64,000 nucleotides of DNA from an uncultured Dorea sp. (GTDB taxonomy: Bacteria; Bacillota; Clostridia; Lachnospirales; Lachnospiraceae). Positions within the stretch are counted from its first letter, which is position 1. Each line of letters starts with the position of its first letter. This document shows, one piece after another, positions 33,649 through 42,790 of the stretch. The translations under genes were made by a program, and so were the position numbers. The stretch covers positions 1 to 64,000 of the forward strand of contig CAJTOH010000014.1 in assembly GCA_910577685.1 (NCBI GenBank), written 5' to 3'. The notes beneath the pieces were generated by a model. The model was not told the DNA's origin. It saw only the letters and a list, made by a program, of their open reading frames with translations, and did not search any database.

Positions 33649-34305
33649 ATGAAAGAAAAGATTTTAAGTGTTTTTATTGATGAATCCGGTGATTTTGGTC
33701 CTTATGATTCTCATTCCCCGTTCTATTTAGTTTCTATGGTTCTGCATAATCAGAGAGTTGATATCACAAAGAATATTGATGAACTTGAAAATCATATGAG
33801 GAATCTTGGATATAAGCAGCATGCTATCCATACAGGATCGTTAATACGTCGGGAGTCTGTGTATACAAATGATGATATTGACGAGCGAAGACGGCTCTTT
33901 CATGCTTTGTTCCATTTTACAAGAAGATTAGATATCAGATATGTCTGTGTTAAGATTAAAAAGAGAGAATGTCCGGATGTCGTTGCTTTAACTTCTAAAG
34001 TATCCGGCGCTATTACCGATTTGCTTAGAATATATCAAGAGTTTTGGGAACAATTTGACCATATCATAGTTTACTATGACAATGGGCAGGTTGAGCTTAC
34101 AAAACTTCTGACTTCTATTTTTCATACGCTCTATGTTCAGGTAGAGTTTCGGAAAGTAAAACCCGTGAATTACAAACTTTTTCAAGTTGCCGATTTGATA
34201 TGCACTATGGAGCTTCTTATAGAAAAGGCGGATTCTAACGCATTTTCCCGGTCTGAGAAAACTTTTTTTGGTTCTGTCCGTGATTTCAGGAAAAATTATT
34301 TATAA
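33649..34305 (+). CDS. DUF3800 protein
   Basis: 218 residues. The family marks are the N-terminal FIDESGDFG, the middle IIVYYDNGQ and the late KLFQVADLICTMELL, three acidic clusters consistent with the RNase H-like fold proposed for DUF3800. These proteins are common in mobile and defence-linked regions, with no settled function. The gene is visibly more AT-rich than its neighbours, suggesting recent transfer. I place the start at 33649, after the terminator; the frame stays open upstream to 33460, but that part covers the RNA promoter and hairpin. Confidence 0.85.
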   Translation: MKEKILSVFIDESGDFGPYDSHSPFYLVSMVLHNQRVDITKNIDELENHMRNLGYKQHAIHTGSLIRRESVYTNDDIDERRRLFHALFHFTRRLDIRYVCVKIKKRECPDVVALTSKVSGAITDLLRIYQEFWEQFDHIIVYYDNGQVELTKLLTSIFHTLYVQVEFRKVKPVNYKLFQVADLICTMELLIEKADSNAFSRSEKTFFGSVRDFRKNYL

Positions 34306-34382
34306 AACTGTCCCCCTTTAAAAATTCACTGTCATATGTTAAAATATTTACAAACTTGAAATGGAAAGAAGGAGACTGGTGT

Positions 34383-35342
34383 ATGGACAAATTATATGAT
34401 GTAACTGCATTAGGTGAGATGTTAATTGATTTTACGATGAATGGAAAGAGCGAGCAGGGGAATAATCTATTTGAGGCATGTCCCGGCGGAGCGCCCTGTA
34501 ATGTGCTTGCAATGCTGAATAAACTTGGAAGAAAGACGGCGTTTATCGGGAAGGTTGGCGAGGACCAGTTTGGACGTCTGCTGAAAGGTACGATTGACGA
34601 GCTTGGAATTGAGACGAGGGGATTGATTCTGGATAAGGAGATTCCTACTACGCTGGCATTCGTACATACGTTTCCGGACGGCGACAGGGAGTTTTCTTTC
34701 TACCGCAAGCCCGGGGCGGATATGATGCTGGCGGAAGCTGAGGTGGATTTTGACCTGATACGTCAGTCGAAGGTCTTCCATTTCGGGACTCTGTCTATGA
34801 CGGATGAGCCTGTGAAGGCGGCCACGAAAAAGGCTTTGGAGGCTGCCAAGGAAGCGGGCTGCCTGATTACTTTCGACCCGAACTTACGTCCTCCGCTGTG
34901 GCGTTCCCTTGATGAGGCGAAGGAGCAGATGGAGTATGGTTTCCGGTATTGTGATGTGCTTAAGATTTCGGATAATGAGATTCAGTTTGTCTCCGGAAAG
35001 GAAGATTATGATGAGGGAATACGTTATCTGCAGGAGAAGTACCAGATTCCGTTGATTTTCCTGACCATGGGGAAGGACGGAAGCAGGGCGTATTACAAGG
35101 ATTTGCGCGTAGAAAGGAAAGGATTCTCTGTGAAGGCGATTGAGACCACAGGGGCAGGGGATACTTTCTGCGGATGTGCCATTAACGGGGTGCTGACCCA
35201 TGGACTTGAGAATCTGACCCAGGAGGCGCTGGGGGATATCCTGACTTATGCCAACGCCGGAGCGGCGCTGATTACCATGAAGAAGGGAGCAATCCGTTCT
35301 ATGCCGAATCTGGAAGATATTGAGAAACTTTTGGAAGGTTAG
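34383..35342 (+). CDS. PfkB-family carbohydrate kinase (fructokinase-like)
   Basis: About 319 residues. PfkB marks: ALGEMLIDF at the start, GGAPCNVLAMLNKLG and the GKVGEDQFG substrate region, FDPNLRPPLW, and the C-terminal anion-hole motif TTGAGDTFCGCAI with the catalytic aspartate. The pattern NLFEACPGGAPCNV is typical of fructokinases. It would phosphorylate a sugar, probably fructose, with ATP. AAGAAGGAGAC lies before the ATG at 34383. It stands alone. Confidence 0.88.
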   Translation: MDKLYDVTALGEMLIDFTMNGKSEQGNNLFEACPGGAPCNVLAMLNKLGRKTAFIGKVGEDQFGRLLKGTIDELGIETRGLILDKEIPTTLAFVHTFPDGDREFSFYRKPGADMMLAEAEVDFDLIRQSKVFHFGTLSMTDEPVKAATKKALEAAKEAGCLITFDPNLRPPLWRSLDEAKEQMEYGFRYCDVLKISDNEIQFVSGKEDYDEGIRYLQEKYQIPLIFLTMGKDGSRAYYKDLRVERKGFSVKAIETTGAGDTFCGCAINGVLTHGLENLTQEALGDILTYANAGAALITMKKGAIRSMPNLEDIEKLLEG

Positions 35343-35412
35343 TGTTTTGACTGCATTAGTGGAGCTGGTTTAGGCATGCTGCCTGACCATGAGAACGGAG
35401 TGTGAACGGATT

Positions 35413-35646
35413 ATGAGAGTAGACCGGTTTAAGATGGAGCGGGAAGGACTTGTGGAGGAAGGCCAGGAGGTAGAGATTAGCGAGAGGAGCGCTGTGACAG
35501 GGCAGTATACCTATCTGGTGGAGCCGTCCATTGCCATGTCGGGAATCTACAGGACAAGCGAGAGACTGCATGCCCGCCGGGGAGTTATTCAGAAGATTGA
35601 GAAGACTGACAAGGGGTTCTATCTGTTGGTTGAGACGGAAGGGTAG
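35413..35646 (+). CDS. Small conserved-type hypothetical protein
   Basis: 77 residues from the ATG at 35413, which has GGAGTG before it (an upstream ATG at 35389 is possible). The product is charged, with no signal or membrane segment: MRVDRFKMEREGLVEEGQ, then a YTYLVEPSIAMSGIYRTSERLHAR core. I do not recognise a family. Coding character and ribosome site make it a likely gene. Confidence 0.55.
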   Translation: MRVDRFKMEREGLVEEGQEVEISERSAVTGQYTYLVEPSIAMSGIYRTSERLHARRGVIQKIEKTDKGFYLLVETEG

Positions 35647-35701
35647 AAGGCGGCCTGTTTTCCTTTAAGGGACAGGCAGAGCTTTTCGGGCAAGTCGTCC
35701 G

Positions 35702-35730
35702 TTGACATCGTATGAAAAAGCACATATAAT
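35702..35730 (+). promoter_or_regulatory. Sigma-A promoter
   Basis: Consensus boxes TTGACA (35702-35707) and TATAAT (35725-35730) with a 17-base spacer, directly before the gene at 35772. Confidence 0.85.
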
Positions 35731-35771
35731 AAAAAGTAGGAAATGATATAGAAAGAGTGGGGACCGGACAG

Positions 35772-36230
35772 ATGATTGCGAAGAATGACGAAGTAAAGAG
35801 GAGTAAAATATGGAGAATCGTTACTGCGGTTTCGACAGTCGTAATCATTGTGGGGGTTGTCCTGCTGCTTACGAAGTTGTTTACCACGAATCCGCTGGAG
35901 GGAGAATGGGCGGACGAAGACGGAAGTTTTAATATGTCTATTTTGAAGAATGGCTCTATGGTGATTACCATTCCCGAGGAGGGCGCGGACTTGAGCGTGG
36001 ATGTGGACATGAAATATACGCTGAATAAGGATGAGAAGACGATTACTATTACTCCGGATGAGGCGGGATTTCAGAAGTTGGCTGACAAGACGGGAGGACA
36101 GTATACGGAGGAAGAGATTCGTCAGGCTTTGTCCACTGTGATTACGACTTTTGATTACAGTGTAGACCAAGAACAGCTTACCTTGACGGAGCGTGAGTAC
36201 GGCGAGCAGTTAGTTTTGATAAAAGAGTGA
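35772..36230 (+). CDS. Membrane-anchored hypothetical protein (DUF5640-like)
   Basis: About 152 residues. A short cytoplasmic start is followed by one membrane span (about 15-37) and an outside domain of small beta-barrel type (NPLEGEWADEDGSFNMSILKNGSMVITIP, then YTLNKDEKTITITP). The G-W---DG start of the domain is common in secreted clostridial DUF5640-like proteins. It has a consensus promoter and its own terminator, so it is a single-gene unit. Function unknown. Confidence 0.6.
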   Translation: MIAKNDEVKRSKIWRIVTAVSTVVIIVGVVLLLTKLFTTNPLEGEWADEDGSFNMSILKNGSMVITIPEEGADLSVDVDMKYTLNKDEKTITITPDEAGFQKLADKTGGQYTEEEIRQALSTVITTFDYSVDQEQLTLTEREYGEQLVLIKE

Positions 36231-36237
36231 TAGGTTT

Positions 36238-36279
36238 ACCCCTCTATCTGGCTTAAATGTGCGGTAGAGGGGGTTTTTG
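36238..36279 (+). terminator. Intrinsic terminator
   Basis: ACCCCTCTA pairs with TAGAGGGGG, followed by TTTTT. Confidence 0.8.
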
Positions 36280-36352
36280 TCAATAGGAATCCGTAACAGT
36301 GAAGCCGGCAGGCCAAACTGTTGCATTAAGATAGAAAGGGGTAAGATGCGGT

Positions 36353-37408
36353 ATGTACAGAGATGAGACGAGAAAGGTTCGGATTGGAGACGTCACAATC
36401 GGGGGCGGAAGCCCTATTGCTATCCAGTCTATGACGAATACTAAGACGGAGGACGCGGAGGCGACGGCGGAGCAGATTTTGGCTCTTGAGAAGGCGGGCT
36501 GTGAGATTATCCGCTGTGCTGTGCCTACCATGGAGGCGGCGCAGGCTATAGGGAGGATTAGGGAGAGAATCCATATCCCGCTGGTTGCGGACATTCATTT
36601 TGATTACCGGCTGGCTATTGCCGCCATTGAGAATGGGGCGGATAAGATTCGTATTAACCCTGGCAATATTGGGGACGCCGATAGGGTACAGGCAGTGGTG
36701 GACAAAGCGAAGGAGCGTCAGATTCCTATAAGGATAGGGGTCAACAGCGGTTCTTTGGAGAAGTCTTTGGTGGAGCGGTATGGAGGCGTGACTGCCGAGG
36801 GTCTGGCCCAAAGCGCAATGGACAAGGTACATATGATTGAGAATATGGGGTATGACAATCTGGTGGTGAGTATTAAATCTTCGGACGTGATGATGTGTGT
36901 GAAGGCCCATGAGATGATTGCCAGGGAGTGTCCTTATCCGCTGCATGTGGGTATTACGGAGGCCGGAACCCTTCTTGCGGGAAATATTAAGTCCTCCATC
37001 GGGTTGGGGCTGATTCTAAGCCAGGGTATCGGTGATACCATACGTGTGTCGCTGACCGGCGCGCCTGTGGAGGAGATTCGGTCCGGGAAGATAATCCTTA
37101 AGACGCTGGGGCTGCGGCAAGGAGGGATTGAGGTGGTTTCCTGTCCTACCTGCGGCAGGACGAAGATTGACTTAATCGGCCTTGCGAATCAGGTGGAGGA
37201 TATGGTGGAGGATATCCCGCTGAATATCAAGGTGGCCGTCATGGGATGCGTGGTCAATGGTCCGGGAGAGGCGAAAGAGGCGGACATTGGGATTGCGGGC
37301 GGTATCGGTGAGGGGCTGTTGATTAAGAAGGGCGAGGTCGTTAAGAAAGTTAAGGAAGACCAGCTATTAGAGACGTTGAGACAGGAGTTGTTGAACTGGA
37401 ATGAGTAA
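36353..37408 (+). CDS. ispG: 4-hydroxy-3-methylbut-2-en-1-yl diphosphate synthase
   Basis: 351 residues, the short two-domain bacterial form. The N-terminal TIM barrel begins RKVRIGDVTIGGGSPIAIQSMTNT; the C-terminal cluster-binding part has CPTCGRTKID and GCVVNGPGEAKEADIG, giving the three cysteines and glutamate for the [4Fe-4S] cluster. It makes HMBPP in the methylerythritol phosphate route to isoprenoids, using reduced ferredoxin or flavodoxin. It overlaps polC by 8 bp. In many clostridia dxr and rseP come just before ispG; here they do not. Confidence 0.96.
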   Translation: MYRDETRKVRIGDVTIGGGSPIAIQSMTNTKTEDAEATAEQILALEKAGCEIIRCAVPTMEAAQAIGRIRERIHIPLVADIHFDYRLAIAAIENGADKIRINPGNIGDADRVQAVVDKAKERQIPIRIGVNSGSLEKSLVERYGGVTAEGLAQSAMDKVHMIENMGYDNLVVSIKSSDVMMCVKAHEMIARECPYPLHVGITEAGTLLAGNIKSSIGLGLILSQGIGDTIRVSLTGAPVEEIRSGKIILKTLGLRQGGIEVVSCPTCGRTKIDLIGLANQVEDMVEDIPLNIKVAVMGCVVNGPGEAKEADIGIAGGIGEGLLIKKGEVVKKVKEDQLLETLRQELLNWNE

Positions 37409-40400
37409 ACCATTCTTTGAGGTATTTCCCACGTTAAAAGTGGATGATGAACTCCGCGGCATGTTTGAGCAGGCAGAGGTCAGCAAGGTGACGACCAATT
37501 CTGACCGGGATTTTATTAAGGTGCATCTGTTAAGCCGGTATTTGATTCAGAAGAAGTGTATCTGCGAGGTTGAGCGGAGATTAAAGGAGCAGTTGTTCGG
37601 GCGCAGTTATATTCAGATTGAGGTGATGGAGCAGTATGACCTGTCTGAGCAGTATACGCCGGAGAATTTGATGAAGGAGTATTTCGACAGTTTTCTTTTT
37701 GAACTCGACCAGCGCAGTGTGGTGGAGCGAAGTATGCTCCAAAATTCCAGTTTTGAGTTTCAGGAGGAGAATATTCTGTACCTTACCCTTAGGGATTCGA
37801 TTGTGGCTCAGGGGAAGAGGGATTCGATTACGAGTTATCTTACGGAGGTGTTTCGGCATAGGTTTGGACGTCCCATTGAAATACGGGTGCTGTATGAGAA
37901 ACCGAAGGAGAGCGCTTTAAAATATAATGAGATTAAACTGAAACAGGAAGTAGAAGAGATTCTGAAAGCGAATATTGCTGTCCGGCAGGAGAATGGGAGA
38001 CGGATGGGGCAGCAGGCAGACGAGGACGGGACATTTGCCGCGGAGGGCTCTTTCGGGCAGATGGGCGGCGCAGCCGTCAGTCAATCCGGCGGTGGAGGAA
38101 GCGTATCCGGCGGCGGATTCGAAAACGGCGCGGCGCCGGAAGAAAGCAAGGGCGCCGGAAGAAACGCCGGACAGGAGAGCGGCAAAAAGAGGGAAAAGTC
38201 TGCCGGCGTCGGCGGAAGCGGTACGGGTCAGGAAGAAGGCAAAGCCGCGGGAGAGGTCCGGCAGTCCGGCAATCGTTCGGGAGGTTTTTTGGGAGGCCGG
38301 TTCGGAGGTTCTTTCGGTTCATCCAAAAAGAGAGGCTTTTCCAAGGGGTCTTGGGGGAAGTCCTCCGACGACCCGAATCTGGTCTATGGCCGGGACTTTA
38401 ACGACGAGCCTATGGAGCTTCGGCAGGTGGTCGGAGAGATGGGCGAGATTACGTTCAGAGGGAAGGTAATCAGCTTTGAGACTCGTGAGATTCGAAATGA
38501 GAAGACGATTGTTATTTTTTCTGTGACGGATTTTACGGATACTATTACGATTAAGCTGTTTGTGAGAAATGACCAGCTTCCTGATATTCTGGGCGAAGTG
38601 AAGATGGGAGCTTTTCTGAAAATCAAAGGCGTGACCAATATTGACAAGTTTGACGGCGAGCTGGTTATTTCTTCTGTGGCGGGTATCCGCAAAATCAGTG
38701 ATTTTACGGAGTCACGCAAAGATACTTCCCCTAAAAAGCGTGTGGAGCTGCACTGCCATACCAAGATGAGCGATATGGACGGTGTGTCGGATGTAAAGGG
38801 TCTGCTGAAACGCGCCCATGATTGGGGGCATAAGGCTTTGGCCATCACGGACCATGGGGTGGTGCAGTCATTTCCGGATGCCAACCACTATATTGAGTCT
38901 CTTGATAAGGACGACCCTTTTAAGGTCATCTACGGGGTGGAAGGGTATCTGGTGGACGACCTTGCGGATGTGGCTGTGAATGAGAAAGGGCAGTCATTAT
39001 ATGGAACTTATGTGGTGTTTGACCTTGAGACGACGGGATTTAGCCCTATTAAGGATAAGATTATCGAAATCGGCGCCGTGAAGGTGGAGAAGGGGCAGAT
39101 TACGGAGAAGTTCAGTACGTTTGTAAATCCCAAGGTGCCGATTCCTTTCCGGATTACCCAGCTTACCGGCATTACGGACGATATGGTTTTGGAAGCGCCG
39201 GATATTGAGACTGTGCTGCCTGAGTTCCTTGCGTTTATCGGGGACTCTGTGCTGGTGGCTCACAATGCCTCTTTTGACGTGGGTTTTATTGAGCAGAACT
39301 GTAGGTATCAGGATATTGCGCCGGATTTTACTTCTGTGGATACGGTGGCGATGGCGCGGATTCTGCTTCCGACGCTGTCGAAGTTTAAACTGAATGTGGT
39401 GGCCAATGCCCTTCATATTTCTCTTGAGAACCATCATCGCGCTGTAGACGACGCGGGGGCGACGGCGGAGATTTTCGTGAAGTTTATTGAGATGCTCAGA
39501 GACCGGAATATCATGAATCTTACGAAGCTGAACCAGTTTGGGGCGAATAACGGGGATGCGGTCAAGAAGCTGCCTACTTATCATGTAATTATTCTTGCGC
39601 GCAATGAGGTTGGGCGGGTGAATCTTTATACCTTGGTGTCCAAGTCTCATCTGGAATACTATGCCAGACGGCCAAGGATTCCCAAGAGCGAGCTGTCCAA
39701 GTACCGTGAGGGGCTGATTGTGGGGAGCGCCTGTGAGGCGGGAGAGCTTTTTCAGGCGATTTTGAATGAAAAGTCGGAGGAGAGAATTGCGCGTATCGTG
39801 AATTTCTACGACTATCTGGAAATCCAGCCTCTTGGCAACAACCGGTTTATGATTGAGAGCGAGCGGATTTCTAAGGTTGAGAGTGAGGAAGATTTAAAGG
39901 AGCTGAACCGGAAAATCGTGGAGTTGGGGGAACGTTTTAACAAGCCTGTGGTGGGAACCTGCGACGTGCATTTTATGGAGCCGGACGACGAGGTGTACCG
40001 GCGTATCATCATGGCCGGAAAGGGTTTTTCCGATGCGGACAACCAGTCGCCGCTGTTCCTTCGCACCACGGACGAGATGCTTGAGGAGTTTGAGTACCTT
40101 GGCTCTGCTAAGGCGCAGGAAATCGTGATTGATAATCCCTGCCGGATTGCGGATATGGTGGAGCGTATTACGCCTGTGCGTCCGGATAAATGTCCGCCTG
40201 TGATTCCGGATTCGGATAAGCTTTTGCGGGAAATCTGTTACCAGAAGGCTCATTCTATGTATGGGGAGGAGCTTCCCCCTGTGGTGACGGAGCGGTTGGA
40301 GAGGGAGCTTAATTCTATTATCTCCAATGGGTTTGCCGTGATGTATATTATTGCCCAGAAGCTGGTGTGGAAGTCCAATGAGGACGGGTATCTGGTGGGG

Positions 40401-42143
40401 TCCAGAGGTTCTGTCGGTTCTTCCTTCGTGGCGACCATGGCGGGTATCACGGAGGTTAACCCCCTAAGTCCCCATTATTATTGCAGCCATTGTCATTACA
40501 GTGATTTTGAGTCTGAGGAAGTGAGGGCCTATGCGGGGGGCTGCGGGTGGGATATGCCGGATAAGGCGTGTCCGGTCTGCGGGGAAGCTCTCGTGAAGGA
40601 TGGGTTTGATATTCCTTTTGAGACGTTCCTTGGGTTCAAGGGGAATAAGGAGCCGGATATCGACCTGAATTTCTCCGGGGATTACCAGAGTCTTGCCCAT
40701 AAGTATACGGAGGTTATTTTCGGAGCGGGGCAGACGTACCGGGCGGGAACCATTGGTACGCTGGCGGATAAGACGGCGTTTGGCTATGTGAAGAATTATT
40801 TTACTGAGCGGGGGCAGGGAAAACGTAAATGTGAGATTGACCGAATCGTGCTTGGCTGTACGGGCATACGAAGGAGTACCGGACAGCATCCCGGCGGGAT
40901 TATCGTGCTGCCGCTGGGGGAGGAGATTAATACGTTTACGCCTGTGCAGCATCCGGCAAATGATACTTCTACGGATATTGTGACTACCCATTTTGATTAC
41001 CATTCTATTGACCATAACCTGCTGAAGCTGGATATTCTGGGGCATGATGACCCGACGATGATTAAGACTTTGGAGGAGTATATCAGTTCTCCTGCTATGG
41101 ATAATGAATATAATGAGACGGACAATAAGTTTGTCGCCACGAAGATTCCTCTGGACGATAAGGGGGTGATTTCTCTGTTCCATGATACGTCTGCCCTTGG
41201 GATTACGCCGGAGGATATCGGAGGCTGTCCGGTGGGGTGTCTGGGGATTCCGGAGTTTGGAACGGATTTTGTTATCCAGATGGTTGTGGATACGAAGCCT
41301 CAGACGTTGTCGGATTTGATTCGGATTTCCGGTCTGTCCCATGGGACGGATGTGTGGCTGAATAATGCCCAGGAGTTGATTCGCTCCGGGAAGGCTACGA
41401 TTTCTACGGCTATCTGTACCCGTGACGATATTATGACCTATCTGATTAATAAGGGGATGGACTCGGAGCAGTCTTTTACCATTATGGAGAGGGTCAGAAA
41501 AGGGGCTGTGGCGAAGGGGAAATGTAAGGAGTGGCCTGAGTTTAAGGAGGATATGAAGGCCCATGACGTGCCGGAGTGGTATATCTGGTCCTGTGAGAAG
41601 ATTAAGTATATGTTCCCTAAGGCTCATGCGGCGGCGTACGTCATGATGGCTTACCGGATTGCGTACTGTAAGATTAATTTTCCTCTGGCGTATTATGGGG
41701 CTTATTTTGGGATTCGTGCGGATGCCTTTTCCTATGAAATTATGTGTCAGGGGAAGGAGAATTTGAAGAGGTATATTGATGATTATAACCGGCGTTCGGA
41801 TTCTTTGAGTAAGAAAGAGCAGGATACCATGAAGGATATGCGGCTGGTGCAGGAGATGTATGCCAGAGGGTATGAGTTTGAGCCGATGGATATCTATCAG
41901 GCGAAGGCTTCTAAGTTCCTGATTGTGAACGGGAAGCTGATGCCGCCGCTGGTCAGCATTGAGGGCATGGGTGATAAGGCGGCGGAGGCTGTGGAGGAGG
42001 CGGCCAAGGATGGACAGTATCTTTCCTTGGATGATTTCCGGCAGCGGACCAAAGCCAGCAAGAGTGTGATTGATTATATGGTGAAGCTTGGGATTTTAAA
42101 AGGTCTGCCGGAGTCGAATCAGCTGTCGCTGTTTGATTTGTAG
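37401..42143 (+). CDS. polC: DNA polymerase III alpha subunit, PolC type
   Basis: 1580 residues, longer than the roughly 1440 usual for PolC. In order: N-terminal region; a Gly/Ser/Lys-rich low-complexity insert (about 200-325); an OB-fold region; the PHP domain (ELHCHTKMSDMDG); the proofreading exonuclease (VFDLETTGFS, HNASFDVGF, HHRAVDDAGATAEIF); and the polymerase core with the zinc-type CSHC...CPVC cysteines, EPDIDLNFSG, and the C-terminal PKAHAAAYVMMAYRIAYCK. It is the main replicative polymerase of Firmicutes. The ATG lies within the end of ispG, so translation is coupled. The insert is discussed separately. Confidence 0.97.
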   Translation: MSKPFFEVFPTLKVDDELRGMFEQAEVSKVTTNSDRDFIKVHLLSRYLIQKKCICEVERRLKEQLFGRSYIQIEVMEQYDLSEQYTPENLMKEYFDSFLFELDQRSVVERSMLQNSSFEFQEENILYLTLRDSIVAQGKRDSITSYLTEVFRHRFGRPIEIRVLYEKPKESALKYNEIKLKQEVEEILKANIAVRQENGRRMGQQADEDGTFAAEGSFGQMGGAAVSQSGGGGSVSGGGFENGAAPEESKGAGRNAGQESGKKREKSAGVGGSGTGQEEGKAAGEVRQSGNRSGGFLGGRFGGSFGSSKKRGFSKGSWGKSSDDPNLVYGRDFNDEPMELRQVVGEMGEITFRGKVISFETREIRNEKTIVIFSVTDFTDTITIKLFVRNDQLPDILGEVKMGAFLKIKGVTNIDKFDGELVISSVAGIRKISDFTESRKDTSPKKRVELHCHTKMSDMDGVSDVKGLLKRAHDWGHKALAITDHGVVQSFPDANHYIESLDKDDPFKVIYGVEGYLVDDLADVAVNEKGQSLYGTYVVFDLETTGFSPIKDKIIEIGAVKVEKGQITEKFSTFVNPKVPIPFRITQLTGITDDMVLEAPDIETVLPEFLAFIGDSVLVAHNASFDVGFIEQNCRYQDIAPDFTSVDTVAMARILLPTLSKFKLNVVANALHISLENHHRAVDDAGATAEIFVKFIEMLRDRNIMNLTKLNQFGANNGDAVKKLPTYHVIILARNEVGRVNLYTLVSKSHLEYYARRPRIPKSELSKYREGLIVGSACEAGELFQAILNEKSEERIARIVNFYDYLEIQPLGNNRFMIESERISKVESEEDLKELNRKIVELGERFNKPVVGTCDVHFMEPDDEVYRRIIMAGKGFSDADNQSPLFLRTTDEMLEEFEYLGSAKAQEIVIDNPCRIADMVERITPVRPDKCPPVIPDSDKLLREICYQKAHSMYGEELPPVVTERLERELNSIISNGFAVMYIIAQKLVWKSNEDGYLVGSRGSVGSSFVATMAGITEVNPLSPHYYCSHCHYSDFESEEVRAYAGGCGWDMPDKACPVCGEALVKDGFDIPFETFLGFKGNKEPDIDLNFSGDYQSLAHKYTEVIFGAGQTYRAGTIGTLADKTAFGYVKNYFTERGQGKRKCEIDRIVLGCTGIRRSTGQHPGGIIVLPLGEEINTFTPVQHPANDTSTDIVTTHFDYHSIDHNLLKLDILGHDDPTMIKTLEEYISSPAMDNEYNETDNKFVATKIPLDDKGVISLFHDTSALGITPEDIGGCPVGCLGIPEFGTDFVIQMVVDTKPQTLSDLIRISGLSHGTDVWLNNAQELIRSGKATISTAICTRDDIMTYLINKGMDSEQSFTIMERVRKGAVAKGKCKEWPEFKEDMKAHDVPEWYIWSCEKIKYMFPKAHAAAYVMMAYRIAYCKINFPLAYYGAYFGIRADAFSYEIMCQGKENLKRYIDDYNRRSDSLSKKEQDTMKDMRLVQEMYARGYEFEPMDIYQAKASKFLIVNGKLMPPLVSIEGMGDKAAEAVEEAAKDGQYLSLDDFRQRTKASKSVIDYMVKLGILKGLPESNQLSLFDL

Positions 42144-42218
42144 TTTTTGCTGTATTTTTTTGTTTGAGGGGAGTTGGGTAGGTATGAGGTTCGGAAGGCG
42201 TAAAGGAGGGAGACGGGA

Positions 42219-42782
42219 GTGAGGCAGTCGCAGATTACGTTTTGGTGCCATGAGATTATCCGCTGTCAGGCGATGGAGGGCGGGTTCTATATTGATGCTA
42301 CCATGGGGAATGGCAATGACACTCTGTTTCTGTGCCGGCTTGCGGGGGATTCGGGGCGGGTTCTGGCCTTTGACGTGCAGGAGGAGGCTTTGGAAAGGAC
42401 CAAGGGGCTTCTTGAGGAAGCCAAGGTGAGCGAGCGGGCAGAGCTTGTTTTGGACGGACATGAGCATATGGACAGGTATGTGCAGCGGGAGACTGTGGAT
42501 GTGATTTGTTTTAATTTCGGGTATCTGCCGGGAGGCTGCCATGAGGTTGCGACAGCGGCGGATACCAGTGTGGAGGCGATAGGTAAGGGACTTGGGCTTC
42601 TAAAGCATGGGGGGATGATGAGTCTTTGTATTTACAGCGGCGGGGATACTGGATTTGAGGAGAAGGAAGAGATTCTCGGATATATTCGGAAGCTTCCGGC
42701 GAGGGAGTATACGGTGATTGTGAATGAGTATTATAATCGGGGGAATAATCCCCCGATGCCGGTATTTATTTTCAAAAATTAA
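42219..42782 (+). CDS. mnmM: YtqB-family SAM-dependent methyltransferase (MnmM type)
   Basis: 187 residues from a GTG with AAAGGAGGG before it. Rossmann methyltransferase motifs: IDATMGNGNDTLFLC (SAM loop), RVLAFDVQEEAL (acidic residue after strand 2) and the family-specific VICFNFGYLPGG and SVEAIGKGLGLLKHGGMM. The tail NNPPMPVFIFKN is also typical. YtqB was long annotated as an rRNA methylase; it has since been identified as the enzyme that makes mnm5(s2)U at tRNA position 34. It follows polC by 75 bases. Confidence 0.85.
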   Translation: MRQSQITFWCHEIIRCQAMEGGFYIDATMGNGNDTLFLCRLAGDSGRVLAFDVQEEALERTKGLLEEAKVSERAELVLDGHEHMDRYVQRETVDVICFNFGYLPGGCHEVATAADTSVEAIGKGLGLLKHGGMMSLCIYSGGDTGFEEKEEILGYIRKLPAREYTVIVNEYYNRGNNPPMPVFIFKN

Positions 42783-42790
42783 TTTCGATG

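Noticed and set aside
40464..41627. 387-codon minus-strand frame inside polC.
   Set aside because: Shadow of the polymerase core; composition is unlike the real proteins of the window.
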